Origin: Herbaspirillum seropedicae
GTDB taxonomy: Bacteria > Pseudomonadota > Gammaproteobacteria > Burkholderiales > Burkholderiaceae_D
Direction: 5' to 3'
DNA: 64,000 bases
Assembly (NCBI RefSeq): GCF_001040945.1
Contig: NZ_CP011930.1
Location: forward strand, 1,736,001 to 1,800,000
Both the position numbers and the translations under genes were made by a program. Shown in pieces: positions 28,032 to 37,540 of this stretch (positions are counted from its first letter, which is position 1; each line of letters opens with the position of its first letter). The notes under the pieces are model-generated. The model was not told where the DNA came from. It made no database searches and saw only the letters and a program-made list of their open reading frames with translations.

Positions 28032-28388
28032 TCAGGCGTCGGGGGCGGGCAGGGGCAGGTCGGCGTCTTGAGCCTCTTCACCCTGCATGAGCAGGGTGGC
28101 CCAGCGTCCCTGGGTCGAATCGAGCCCGTCGGGCAGGATCATGTAGGACAGGCTCTGCAGCCCGCAATACTGCTCCAGGTAGGCGCGCGCATGGTTCATG
28201 CGGTTGCGCAGCTGGGTGATGGTGTCATGGCCGCCAGGCTGCACCGGCAGGAATTCGTAGACCACTTCCGGATGGAGGAATTCGGTCAGGTGCAGGATCA
28301 CCTGTTCCAGGTCCGGCGCGTCGGCGGTGAATTCATGGTGGGCCGGCACGTCTTCGTTGCGAAGCTGATATCGGATAAGGCAACGCAT
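28032..28388 (-). CDS. hypothetical protein downstream of a diguanylate cyclase
   Basis: A 118-residue acidic soluble protein without signal peptide or TM segment. It starts MRCLIRYQLRNEDVPAHHEF, and I recognise no domain. A reasonable AGGTGA ribosome site lies inside the end of the upstream cyclase gene; only three bases separate the two, so they are probably cotranscribed. It could be a partner of the cyclase or an unrelated passenger. Confidence 0.7.
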   Translation of the reverse strand: MRCLIRYQLRNEDVPAHHEFTADAPDLEQVILHLTEFLHPEVVYEFLPVQPGGHDTITQLRNRMNHARAYLEQYCGLQSLSYMILPDGLDSTQGRWATLLMQGEEAQDADLPLPAPDA

Positions 28389-28391
28389 GGC

Positions 28392-30017
28392 TCACCTGAC
28401 GGTCAAGTAATCGGACGGCGCTCCCGATGCGGCCTGGAGCGAGCTCTTTGCGGCATCCTCTGTGGCTTTCTGCGCTGGCGCTGCCGCGCTGGCAAAGGGA
28501 CGTTGCACGGCGCGGTCGCGCCCTTCTTCCTTGGCGCGATACAGGGCGCCGTCGGCGCTGTCGATCAGTTCGCGCGGTTCGATCAGCAAGGACTTGCCGC
28601 TGGCCAGGCTGGCCACGCCCACGCTGATGGTCACCACGCCCATGGGGCTGCGTTCATGGGCGATCTCCAGCCCGCGCACGGCCTGCACCACCCGGTGGGC
28701 CAAGCCCTGGGCGCTGCCGGGATGGCAGTTGGGCAGGATCACGGCGAATTCCTCGCCGCCATAGCGCGCCACGATATCGCCCTGGCGGCGCGCCACCGTG
28801 CTGATGGCGGCGGCCACCTGGCGCAGGCAGACGTCGCCGGCAGCGTGGCCGTAGGTGTCATTGAACTGCTTGAAATGGTCCACGTCGATCATCATCAGGC
28901 TCAGCGATTCGCCGGTACGGTTCAGGCGCGCCAGCTCGGCGGCCAGGGCGGCGTCGAAGTAGCGGCGATTGAAGACGTCGGTCAGCCCGTCCTTCTGCGA
29001 TTGCGCTTCCAGCGTGCGGTACAGGCTTTCCAGTTCCTGGCGTGCGGCAATGGCCTGCGCTTCGGCACGTTCGCGTCCCGCCACCAGCACTACCAGCCGC
29101 TTGCCGCCAAAGCAGATCACCGCCAGCAGCAGCACCACGCCAATGCCGCGCACCCAGACGTGGCGGCTCCAGTCTTCCAGGATGTCATCCTTGGCCAGCG
29201 CGACGACGGTGAAGATGGGATAGGCCTCGCCTTGCTGGAAGCAACTGATGCGCTCCACGCCATCGCGCTCGGAACGCATCGCGAAGGAGCCCCGCCGGGC
29301 CTGTTCCATATGCTTGCGCAGGGCCTCCGACATGGCCGGGCTGCGGTCGGTCATGTCCGCCAGCAGTGGACGACGCAGGATCAGCGAGCCCCCGGTCAGA
29401 CCGAACAGGATGACGCCATGAGGGCCGATGTTGAATTGTTCGTAGTAGCGCTGAAAATACGCCAGGTCGATCTCTGCCACGATGACCCCGGCAAAGCTGC
29501 CATCGACGTGATTGATGCGGCGGCTGACGGTGAGGGTGCGCTGACCGGTGACGTGGCTGCGCATGGGCTGGCCGATGAAGGGGCGGTCGCTGCGGCGGTG
29601 CTGGTGGTACTGGAAATAGTCATCCTGCACCGGCGAGCCCGTTTGCACCATGCGTTGCTGCGAGCTGGCCACGGTGCGGCCCTGTTCGTCCACCACGGTC
29701 AGTTGCGCCAGTTGCGGCAGGCTGGCCACGCTGCGGATCATGAAGTCGTGGGTGCGGATGCGGGCGCTGGCGCTGCGGTCTTCGTGGTCCAGGTGTTCCT
29801 GCACGGTTTCCAGGACGATGTCGGCTTCCTTGATGGACTGCTCGGCATGCTGGATCAGCGCCAGCGCCACGTTGGAGGCATCGGTGGTCGATTCGGACAG
29901 GGCCACTTCGCGGGCGCGCCAGGCCGTCCAGGCTTCCAGCAGCAGGATCACAACGCAGACGACGACCACGAACAGCAGTGCTGTGCGCGATGTATGTGTC
30001 TTGCCGTGTTGTGCCAT
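28392..30017 (-). CDS. membrane diguanylate cyclase with periplasmic Cache-like sensor
   Basis: A 541-residue c-di-GMP synthase. The start at 30017 is preferred because GGGGA lies 7 bases upstream. TM1 spans about residues 13-32, followed by a periplasmic PDC/Cache-like region to about 290 (with segments such as IRTHDFMIRSVASLPQL), TM2, a short coiled coil and a GGDEF domain. The active site is GGEEF (RYGGEEFAVILPN). An RxxD inhibitory site (RQGD) sits five residues before it, so product inhibition is expected. The ligand is unknown. Confidence 0.93.
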   Translation of the reverse strand: MAQHGKTHTSRTALLFVVVVCVVILLLEAWTAWRAREVALSESTTDASNVALALIQHAEQSIKEADIVLETVQEHLDHEDRSASARIRTHDFMIRSVASLPQLAQLTVVDEQGRTVASSQQRMVQTGSPVQDDYFQYHQHRRSDRPFIGQPMRSHVTGQRTLTVSRRINHVDGSFAGVIVAEIDLAYFQRYYEQFNIGPHGVILFGLTGGSLILRRPLLADMTDRSPAMSEALRKHMEQARRGSFAMRSERDGVERISCFQQGEAYPIFTVVALAKDDILEDWSRHVWVRGIGVVLLLAVICFGGKRLVVLVAGRERAEAQAIAARQELESLYRTLEAQSQKDGLTDVFNRRYFDAALAAELARLNRTGESLSLMMIDVDHFKQFNDTYGHAAGDVCLRQVAAAISTVARRQGDIVARYGGEEFAVILPNCHPGSAQGLAHRVVQAVRGLEIAHERSPMGVVTISVGVASLASGKSLLIEPRELIDSADGALYRAKEEGRDRAVQRPFASAAAPAQKATEDAAKSSLQAASGAPSDYLTVR

Positions 30018-30150
30018 GTTGATGTCCCCGAAAGCGCACTTGACCCCAGTGCGCATTCTTCCCAATCGGCATCCGGCTGTCTATCAGGGAAAGCCTGAAA
30101 CGTGCCGCTATTGCCCTGTTGCAAGCCCTCGGGGCGGGCTGTGGACGGGC

Positions 30151-33100
30151 TCAGTCGTAACGGCGGTTGAACAGGATGTTGAGGCCATTGATGGTACCCG
30201 CGCGGGCCACTACCGACCAGCGCCGCGAAATCTGCCAGGTGGCCTTGGCCACGCTGGCCGCGCCTTGCAGGCTCTGTTCGTAGCCCAGCGTGATTTTTTC
30301 GGTGATGGCCTTGCCCAGGTTGACGACCTGGTCATTGGTCAGGCCCGATTCGCTGGAGCCGATGCTGAACTGGTCCAGCCCGATATCCTTGGCGATGCGT
30401 TTGCCGCCCATGTTGCCCACCAACGCCAGCGCCTGGCTGCTGGCCGTGCGCTGGCCAATGCTGGAGTTGTCGGTGCCATGGCCGAACATCATCCAGGACA
30501 GTTTCTCGTCATCCGGCACATTGGGTTCGGACACCAGCTGCACGCGCGGCTGGTTGGCGTTGCCGGTGACCGAGACGCCGGCCTCGACGTCCTGGTTGCG
30601 GCGCATGGCCAGGATGTTGATGTTGGGATTGGCGATGGGCCCCTGGAAGTTGATGATGCCGCGCTCGATGTTGAGCTTGGTGCCAAAGGCTTCGTAGCTG
30701 CCTTCGGCCACATTGATGGTGCCGCTGGCGCGCATGGGGGAGAGCGGTTCGCTGCGCACGGCCATCTCGCCGCGCAGGCGCAGGTCCGCGCCGCTGCCGC
30801 GGAAGCGGAAGTCATTGCCCAGGTCCACGGCGATATTGATGAAGGGCGCGAACTTGCTGGCCGGCTTTTCGGTGGCGGCTTCCAGCCGCTGCTTCGAAGA
30901 CGCCTGGCCACCCACCTGGTTCTTGCCGCTGCGGCTGATGATGACCACGTCATCCCCCAGCTTGGGCGCGCTGCTCTTGGGCAGGTCGAACAGGGCGTGG
31001 TCTACCGTGAACTTGCCATCCACATGCAACTGTTCGTTGACGTTGCTGATCTTGCCCTGGCCCGAGAGCATCAGGCGGCGGTCGGGACTGGCGAACAGTT
31101 CCAGCTGCTCGGCCGTGAGGGTGGCGTTGAGGTCAGGGTTGTCGGCGCCCAGCTGGATCTTGCCGCCGGCGCGCAGGGTCCCCCGGCCGCCATGGAATTC
31201 GATCTGGCGCAGGTCGATGACATTGCTGTCCATCACGATGCGCACGATGCCATCCTTCAACTGGATGCCCTGGTCGAACTGCGTCACGGCCAGGTCGTCG
31301 CCATTGACCGCGCCCGAGAGCTTGGGCTGGGCCAGCGTGCCGGCCACGTTCAGGTCGGCGCTGAGCTTGCCGTTCAGGCTCACCTGCGGACCGATCAGGT
31401 CACCGATGCGCTTGAGTTCAGGCAGCTCCAGGCGCGCGTTCAACGCCAGTGGCGATCCATCGGCCAGGGTCAGCAGCTGGTCGACCCGTTGCAGACCGAT
31501 CTGTCCGCCCAGCGCCAGGGTGCCGATGCGGCTGGCGTCCACGCGTCCGCTCAGGCGCATCTGCTCGCCCTGGAAATCGCTGCGCAGCTTCAGTTCGGAC
31601 AGCCCCAGCGTGGCCTCGCCATTGCTGGTGACGAGCCGCAGGTCGCCGGACTGGCGGGCGATCTGGACATAGCCGCGGGCGCTTTCGGCCAGCGAGAAAT
31701 CCCAGTCGCTGTCGAGCACCAGATCGGTCTTCATCGGCGGCGCGGCGGCGCCCAGTTGTTGCGCCAGTTCCAGCAGCCGGCCGACGTCGAGGGCGCGCAC
31801 CTCCCCGGCCGAGGCGATACGGCCTTGTCGCCACGACAGATGCCTGAGGTCGAGCGCGGTGCGGTCGATCTCGATGCGGGTGCTGCCGGCCTCTACGGCC
31901 TCGGGCGAGGCCTGCAGCGCCAGCGGGTGCAGCATGGCGATGCGCGGGAAGCCGTCGTTGCTGAGCTGGTCGATGCTGCCGTTCCAGCCATACTGGCCGC
32001 GGGTCTTTTCGGTGACCTGGCCATGCGCCGCCAAGGTCAGCGCCAGCGGACGGTTGAGCAGCTTGCCGTTGGCTTTCAGGCTCAGGCTGTGCTTGGCGTA
32101 GGTGCCATCGAGCTTCACCGCCAATTGCGCCAGCTCGGCCTGCGGCCCGCTGTAGCCATCGCCTTCCAGCGTCAGCGCCAGGCGGTTCTCGGGCGAGGCC
32201 ACGCCGGCGGCGAGATTGCTGTGGATTTCCGCCTGTCCGGCCAGGTGCTGCAGCTTGTGCGGACCGAAGCCCAGTTGTTCGGCCTGATAGCTGGCCTGCA
32301 GGCTGGGGCGCTGGCGCGTGCCGCCAAGCTGGCCGTCCAGGCGCAACAGGCCCGACAGGCCATAGCCCAGGCGCGCCAGCTGGGGCGCATCGATCTTGAG
32401 CTTGAGCTTGTCATTGGCCGCGCCAAAGCTGCCGTTCAGATCCAGCGTATTGCCGGCCACCTGCAGATGGGCCTGGCTGGGCAGCAGGCGCATGCCGGCC
32501 AGGTCGATGTCGCCGCGTCCGGCCATGGGCAGGTCGCCATAGCTGCTGTCGTGGATGGTAAAGCCCAGCTTGAGCCGCAGTTCCGGCGAGAGCAGGCCGG
32601 CGGCGTTGAAGTCCAGGTTGATGCGAGCCGGTATCGCTGCCACGGTCTTGCCACCGCGTCGCGCGCTTGCTGCTGTCGGCGCGGTGACGGTCTGCAGCAC
32701 GGCGGTCGGATCGAAGTCCACCAGACGGCCTTTGAAGGCATAGTCCATCGCGCCCACGGTCTTCATGCTGCCGGCGGCTTCCAGGCGCGACTTGCCGGCG
32801 GTCAGGCTGGCCTCGCGCAACTCCACTGTGTCAGCACGCAGGGTGCTGTCCAGATGCAGCCGCAGGGCGCTGTCTTGCAGCGTCAGCAGGAGCTGCCGGG
32901 CATCCGGGCCGAGTGTGGCCTCCACTGGGCCGGACAGGCGCGTGGGGCGAACCTGGTGATGGATCTGGCTGAGATCGAGCTCGCTGACGCGCAGCGCCAG
33001 GCGTCCGGCCATCGGCGTGGGCTGGGCGGGGTCCTGGCTGCCGGGCTGGAATTGGCCTGCGCCTTCGATACGGCCATTGCGGGGCAGCCGGATCTCCAGG

Positions 33101-34191
33101 CGCGTCAGGGCTTGCTGTTGCAGGTCCAGCTGCAGGTCGGCGCTGGCCGAGAGCAGCGGCAGCAGTTGCTGGTCCAGGCTGCCGGGACGGGCGTTGTTGA
33201 TTTCTATCCGCCCGGCCACTTTCAGCGGCGCGTCGGCCGCCTGTCCGGCTGACGGGGCAAGGTCGGCGCGCACGCTGAGGTCGGCGGCGGGGGCGGTGGC
33301 GTGGAAGGCTTGTGGATTGAGATGCTGCAGGTCCACCCGGGCGCGTTTGAGCGGCACCGCGGCAAAGGGGGTGGCGATGATATCGGCGTCGCCCTTGAGC
33401 TTGTCGCCGCTGGCCTTGAGGGCCACGCCCAGTTCCTGCAGGGAGCCTGAAAGCTGCGCTGCCAGCTGGTATTGTTCCTTGAACTCGCCATGCTGGTAGA
33501 CCCCGCCCAGCTCCAGTCCACCGCCGATGTCAAAGGGCGCCTTGCCGTTCAGGTGCACCAGCGCCGTGGCCTGGCCATAGGGTGTGACCAGGCTGTCGAG
33601 CACCAGCGTGTGCTGCACACCGTCGGAGCTGCCATGCAGGCGCAGCTTGCTGAGCTCAGTGGTGGACGTACCTTGGGTGAGGCTGAACTTGTCCAGGCTG
33701 ATCTCGCCGATCTCCAGGGCCAGCGGCAGCGACAGCGAGGCCGGCAGGCTGCTGGGTTCGCTGGGCGAGGGTTGCTGGTTCAATTGCACTGTGCCGGCGC
33801 GCAGGTAGGCAAGGCTGAAACGGCGTTTGAGCAGCGACAGGCGCCAGCTGGCATCGAGCCGGTCGATATCGAGGATGCGTTGGCCATCCTGGTAATGCAC
33901 GGCGCGCAGGTGCAGGCCGTCGGCCACGGTGCCGCCCAGCAACTGGCCGGAGAGCTTGCCTCCCAGCGTCTTGACGGCAGTATTCCAGAGCAGCCGGGCG
34001 CCGCTTTCGGTCTGGGTCGCGTAGAGCGCAGCGCCGGCCAGCGCCAGCACCATCACGGCCACGCTTGCGCCGCTCCAGGCGGCGATGCGGCCCGCGCGCC
34101 CGCGGCGGCGCGTATCGGGTCTGCCCGCTGGGCCCGAAGGGGGCGTGGAGGACGGCTGGGGCTGGGGTGGGGCTGCTGGCTGGTCGCTCAT
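30151..34191 (-). CDS. tamB: translocation and assembly module inner-membrane protein TamB
   Basis: A very long (1346 residues) protein with one N-terminal TM anchor after a Pro-rich cytoplasmic tail (about residues 35-58) and a repetitive beta-rich body that forms the periplasm-spanning lipid-transfer groove of AsmA-like proteins. The C-terminal DUF490 region (GTINVAEGSYEAFGTKLNIERG) ends in LFNRRYD. TamB works with TamA in outer-membrane protein assembly and phospholipid transport. It lies directly downstream of tamA in the same orientation. No clear ribosome site precedes its ATG, and an unusual repeat-rich spacer separates the pair. Confidence 0.95.
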   Translation of the reverse strand: MSDQPAAPPQPQPSSTPPSGPAGRPDTRRRGRAGRIAAWSGASVAVMVLALAGAALYATQTESGARLLWNTAVKTLGGKLSGQLLGGTVADGLHLRAVHYQDGQRILDIDRLDASWRLSLLKRRFSLAYLRAGTVQLNQQPSPSEPSSLPASLSLPLALEIGEISLDKFSLTQGTSTTELSKLRLHGSSDGVQHTLVLDSLVTPYGQATALVHLNGKAPFDIGGGLELGGVYQHGEFKEQYQLAAQLSGSLQELGVALKASGDKLKGDADIIATPFAAVPLKRARVDLQHLNPQAFHATAPAADLSVRADLAPSAGQAADAPLKVAGRIEINNARPGSLDQQLLPLLSASADLQLDLQQQALTRLEIRLPRNGRIEGAGQFQPGSQDPAQPTPMAGRLALRVSELDLSQIHHQVRPTRLSGPVEATLGPDARQLLLTLQDSALRLHLDSTLRADTVELREASLTAGKSRLEAAGSMKTVGAMDYAFKGRLVDFDPTAVLQTVTAPTAASARRGGKTVAAIPARINLDFNAAGLLSPELRLKLGFTIHDSSYGDLPMAGRGDIDLAGMRLLPSQAHLQVAGNTLDLNGSFGAANDKLKLKIDAPQLARLGYGLSGLLRLDGQLGGTRQRPSLQASYQAEQLGFGPHKLQHLAGQAEIHSNLAAGVASPENRLALTLEGDGYSGPQAELAQLAVKLDGTYAKHSLSLKANGKLLNRPLALTLAAHGQVTEKTRGQYGWNGSIDQLSNDGFPRIAMLHPLALQASPEAVEAGSTRIEIDRTALDLRHLSWRQGRIASAGEVRALDVGRLLELAQQLGAAAPPMKTDLVLDSDWDFSLAESARGYVQIARQSGDLRLVTSNGEATLGLSELKLRSDFQGEQMRLSGRVDASRIGTLALGGQIGLQRVDQLLTLADGSPLALNARLELPELKRIGDLIGPQVSLNGKLSADLNVAGTLAQPKLSGAVNGDDLAVTQFDQGIQLKDGIVRIVMDSNVIDLRQIEFHGGRGTLRAGGKIQLGADNPDLNATLTAEQLELFASPDRRLMLSGQGKISNVNEQLHVDGKFTVDHALFDLPKSSAPKLGDDVVIISRSGKNQVGGQASSKQRLEAATEKPASKFAPFINIAVDLGNDFRFRGSGADLRLRGEMAVRSEPLSPMRASGTINVAEGSYEAFGTKLNIERGIINFQGPIANPNINILAMRRNQDVEAGVSVTGNANQPRVQLVSEPNVPDDEKLSWMMFGHGTDNSSIGQRTASSQALALVGNMGGKRIAKDIGLDQFSIGSSESGLTNDQVVNLGKAITEKITLGYEQSLQGAASVAKATWQISRRWSVVARAGTINGLNILFNRRYD

Positions 34192-34207
34192 GCGTGTTGG
34201 TCGCTGT

Positions 34208-34269
34208 CTATCGTTTGTACCGTCGGTTTGTATCGTCGATATCTTTTATATCGTTATATCGCTATATCG
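34208..34269. repeat. TATATCGY tandem repeat block in the tamA-tamB spacer
   Basis: Three perfect-length 8-base units, TATATCGT, TATATCGC, TATATCGT, span 34246-34269. They are preceded by more TATCG-type words (34208, 34230, 34238). On the tamA/tamB coding strand the block reads as repeated CGATA. It is sharply AT-richer than both flanking genes. It could hold a tamB promoter or operator, or be a slippage-prone microsatellite. Confidence 0.6.
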
Positions 34270-34316
34270 TTTTTGGCTTGCTGGCCACGGTGTCCTGCCG
34301 GTTCTGGACGCTTGCG

Positions 34317-36083
34317 CTAGAAAGCGATCCCCAGCGAGATGTGAGGTCGGATCTGGCGTTTCTGGATGCCATAGGCCAGGTCCAGGTTGAGGGTGCCGAC
34401 CGGACTGCGCCAGCGCGCGCCCGTGCCCACGCCATGATAGAAGGTCTTGTTGCTCCAGTTGTCCGCCGCCGCGCCCATGTCATAGAACACGGCAGCGCCC
34501 CAGTTCTCGCTGAACCAGCGCTGGTATTCGGTACTGCCCACGGCCAGGTACTTGGTGGGATAGACGGTGCCGTTCTGCTCATTGCCGATGCTCTGGTAGC
34601 TGTAGCCGCGCACCGAATCGTTGCCGCCGGTACGGAACAGCAGTGAGGCCGGCACCGAGCCGGCCCGGCCTGCCGTGAAGACGCCGCCCAGCTCGGCGCG
34701 CAAGACCACGATATCGCGCTTGCCGACCGGCACGAACTGCTTGAAGCGTCCATACAGGCGGCTGAAGCTCTGGTCGGTCAGCACCCCCTTGAGGGCCAGG
34801 CCGGCTTCCAGCGTCAGGAGGTTGCCGTGGCGGGGGAAAATGGGATTGTCCACATTGCGGCGCGACCAGGCAAAGCCCGGCACCAGCGCGCGGTGCTTGC
34901 CCGGGGTGACGATGGTGTTGGCCGGCAGGGTCACGCCGTTTTCCTGCACCAGCTCATCGCGGTAATAGGTCAGCGAATAGGTGGTGTCGTAGTTATCGCT
35001 GTTGCGGGCGCGCTTGAGGCCGACCTGCTGGGTGCGCAGGTCGATGCCTTCCAGCGTGGTGCGGTCGTACGCGGTATTGATGCTGTTGACGAAGGCCTTG
35101 CTGTCCGGCGGCATGGCCAGCGACAGCAGGCCGTACTGGCGCTTCTGCTCCAGCCGCAGCTGGCTGTCGAAGACATAGGCGCGGTTGAACACGTTGTAAT
35201 GCGAATAGCGCCCTTCGGCCTGGGCCCCGGTATCGGTGCCATAGCCCACGCCGGTGCGGATGCGCTGGGTGGGGAACTCGGTGACCTGCACCTTCACCGG
35301 GGTCTGGTCGGGATGGGCGGGGTCGTCGTCGATGGCAACGATGGCGTTGGAGAAGTAGGGCGTGTTCTGGATCTGCCGTTGCAGCGCCAGGAGCCGGTCC
35401 ACATCATAGGGCTCGCCTACGATCAGTGGACTGACGTTGCGGATGATCGATTCGGGGTAGCGCCTGGTGCCGGTGATCTGCAGCGCACCCAGGGTAAAGG
35501 CCGGACCGCTGTCATAGCGCACGCTCAGATCGGCCTGCTGCGCCTGCGGGGCGATGCGGGCTTCGGAGTCGGCGATGCGGGCGGCGGCGTATTTCTTCTG
35601 TTGCAGCGTTGCCAGGCCGGCATTCTTGGCCTTGTCCCAGTCCTGCTGGCGGAAGGGTTCGCCGGGGCTGAGCGACCAGTCGGTGCGCAACTGCGCCACG
35701 CGCGCCGCATCCTGGCTGGCGGCGCTGCCGGTGACGCTGATCTCGGCCGATTCGACCAGGGTGCGCGGGCCGGGATCGACGGTGACCGTGATGCGCCGCA
35801 CGCCGTCCTTGCCGGCGGCGCTCTCTTCGCTGACCTTGGTCACGGGCGTGAAATAGCCTTCGGTGGCGGTCAGGTCGCGCACCTGCTCGCCGGCGGTGTC
35901 CATCATGAACTTCAGTTGCTCGTCGCTGATGTCGTCGCGGTCCTGGTAGCGGGACAAGTCAAGGAAGTCCTTGAGCAGCGACTGCACCGGCTTGGGCGCT
36001 TCGATATCCACCTGGTAGGCGGCAATAGCGGGTTCTGCGGCGCACCAGAGGAGGGTGATGGCCAGGCTGCGGGTCCATTTCAT
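34317..36083 (-). CDS. tamA: translocation and assembly module outer-membrane protein TamA
   Basis: An Omp85-family barrel protein of 588 residues. The signal peptide is cleaved near AIA-AYQV (residue 22). POTRA-type domains occupy about residues 22-270, and a C-terminal barrel follows. The lid-loop signature is VRGYSYQS near residue 495, and the last residue is Phe (LGIAF), as in BAM substrates. It pairs with TamB encoded 125 bases downstream. The length is normal for TamA. Confidence 0.95.
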   Translation of the reverse strand: MKWTRSLAITLLWCAAEPAIAAYQVDIEAPKPVQSLLKDFLDLSRYQDRDDISDEQLKFMMDTAGEQVRDLTATEGYFTPVTKVSEESAAGKDGVRRITVTVDPGPRTLVESAEISVTGSAASQDAARVAQLRTDWSLSPGEPFRQQDWDKAKNAGLATLQQKKYAAARIADSEARIAPQAQQADLSVRYDSGPAFTLGALQITGTRRYPESIIRNVSPLIVGEPYDVDRLLALQRQIQNTPYFSNAIVAIDDDPAHPDQTPVKVQVTEFPTQRIRTGVGYGTDTGAQAEGRYSHYNVFNRAYVFDSQLRLEQKRQYGLLSLAMPPDSKAFVNSINTAYDRTTLEGIDLRTQQVGLKRARNSDNYDTTYSLTYYRDELVQENGVTLPANTIVTPGKHRALVPGFAWSRRNVDNPIFPRHGNLLTLEAGLALKGVLTDQSFSRLYGRFKQFVPVGKRDIVVLRAELGGVFTAGRAGSVPASLLFRTGGNDSVRGYSYQSIGNEQNGTVYPTKYLAVGSTEYQRWFSENWGAAVFYDMGAAADNWSNKTFYHGVGTGARWRSPVGTLNLDLAYGIQKRQIRPHISLGIAF

Positions 36084-36364
36084 GGAATCATTGCGTCATT
36101 GTGATCGGTTCAGGCGGCCGGCCCGGCGGTGGGCATTCGGGTAGGATGAGGGCTAGGCGGCACGCGCCACCAAGCCTGACCCGTGTGCGCTGCCGATAGT
36201 TCCTGGCCACGCCGCGTCGCCGGCGGGTTCTTGCGGGCGCGTCGCAGTCAACGCCGCGCCAGCCGCCTGGGTTGCAAGCGCGTATTGTAATGCGCCGGAC
36301 GTGCTTGCCGAACCGATGATTGCATTTCAGTCATGCCTCATGGCGCAGATTCAAGGAGAGTAGT
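36084..36364. other. intergenic region between tamA and fpr
   Basis: About 280 bases separate the divergent tamA and fpr genes. I see no gene and no confident promoter. It must contain both promoters. Only the AAGGAG ribosome site of fpr (36353-36358) is clear. Confidence 0.5.
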
Positions 36365-37174
36365 GTGAGCAGTGCGAGCAATGTGAGTATTGATGCGTAT
36401 TCGGAAAAGGCCAGCTGCGAGCGCCTGCTGTGGGTGCATCGCTGGACCGACAAGCTGTTGAGTTTCCGTACCACCCGGCCGGCCGGCTATCGGTTCACGG
36501 CCGGCCAGTTCGCGCGCCTGGGCCTGGAGATCGATGGCCAGGTCGTCTCGCGCGCCTATTCGATCACTTCCGCCGAGCATGAAGACGTGCTGGAGTACTA
36601 CGCCATCATCGTGCCGGGCGGGCAGTTCACCAGCCGCCTGGACGCCTTGCAGCCGGGCGACCCGGTCTGGGTCGAAAAGCTCAGCTACGGCTTCATGACG
36701 GCTGACCGCTTCAGCGACGGGCGGCAGCTCTGGATGCTGGCCACCGGCACCGGGCTGGGGCCTTATGTGTCCATCCTGCAGCAGCCGGAAGTCTGGCAGC
36801 GCTTCGAGGATCTGGTGCTGGTGCATGGGGTGCGTCAGTGCGCCGAACTGGCCTATGCCGACAAGTTCGCGCAATTGCGCCAGCAGGCCGCCGCCCAAGG
36901 CTGGCCAGCGCGCCTGCACAGCTTGCGCTGCGTCACCCGCGAAGAGGTCCTGCCGTCCTCGCCGGGGCTACTGGCCGGACGCATCACCGACCTGTTGCGC
37001 GGCGGTCAGCTGGAGCAGGCCGCCGGCCTGTCGCTGACCGTGGATGACGCCCGCGTCATGGCCTGCGGCAATCCCGAGATGGTCACCGAAGTGCGGGAAC
37101 TGTTGCGGCAGCGCGGCATGAGTCCTTTGCGTCGCGCCGGCGGCGGCCAGTTCGTCACCGAAGACTATTGGTGA
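36365..37174 (+). CDS. fpr: ferredoxin/flavodoxin-NADP reductase
   Basis: A bacterial subclass FNR of 269 residues. The FAD-binding motif is RAYSITS, the NADP site GTGLGPYVS, and the C-terminus ends in the aromatic pair YW (TEDYW), as in E. coli Fpr. The GTG start at 36365 is set by AAGGAG 6 bases upstream; a longer frame starting with TTG at 36320 has no such site. It reduces ferredoxin or flavodoxin with NADPH, usually for oxidative-stress repair or Fe-S assembly. It is monocistronic here. Confidence 0.93.
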   Translation: MSSASNVSIDAYSEKASCERLLWVHRWTDKLLSFRTTRPAGYRFTAGQFARLGLEIDGQVVSRAYSITSAEHEDVLEYYAIIVPGGQFTSRLDALQPGDPVWVEKLSYGFMTADRFSDGRQLWMLATGTGLGPYVSILQQPEVWQRFEDLVLVHGVRQCAELAYADKFAQLRQQAAAQGWPARLHSLRCVTREEVLPSSPGLLAGRITDLLRGGQLEQAAGLSLTVDDARVMACGNPEMVTEVRELLRQRGMSPLRRAGGGQFVTEDYW

Positions 37175-37222
37175 GGTGCTCCCCGGCGACGGTTGGCGTA
37201 GGATAGGGCTTAACAAAGGTAA

Positions 37223-37390
37223 ATGTCGGACTTGTTGAAAAGAATAGGGCCATATTTTTCGGCTTCCATGAAGAAAGAAGGCAGACTCAAGAAAAGCGGC
37301 GATGGTCATATCGAAATAATTCGATTTTTAGGTCATATATCGACGTTTTCTTCCAGTTCTGCGCTGAATTTCTCTATCACGTCTGGATAG
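37223..37390 (+). CDS. possible small protein (55 residues), unrecognised
   Basis: An open frame from ATG 37223 to TAG 37388-37390 encodes MSDLLKRIGPYFSASMKKEG and continues with a basic then Ser-rich tail. AAAGG lies upstream but only 3 bases before the ATG. The stop codon is inside a small hairpin followed by eight T residues, so the transcript would end exactly at the ORF end. Codon use is AT-rich, unlike neighbours. It could equally be a small RNA or chance. Confidence 0.3.
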   Translation: MSDLLKRIGPYFSASMKKEGRLKKSGDGHIEIIRFLGHISTFSSSSALNFSITSG

Positions 37391-37399
37391 ATTTTTTTT
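37374..37399 (+). terminator. short hairpin with T8 tract before the LuxR regulator
   Basis: CTATC (37374-37378) pairs with GATAG (37386-37390) over a 7-base loop, followed by A and eight T residues. The stem is weak, but the T tract is the longest in the region. Confidence 0.5.
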
Positions 37400-37540
37400 C
37401 GATGCCGTCAGGGTATCGGAGATGGGGGAGCCGACATCGACGCAGCCAAGTCGAGGGCCATTGAGCCGAGGCGATAGAGGGGTGGGCAGCTCCGGCCGAC
37501 GGCAGCCAACTGTCCGTTAATTGAACCATTTGGGGGTAGC

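Noticed and set aside
29650..33252. A 1200-codon plus-strand ORF antisense to the tamB gene
   Set aside because: It is an antisense shadow of a GC-rich gene. Its product is Gln/His/Arg/Ala-rich with no domain, while the minus strand encodes a full TamB.
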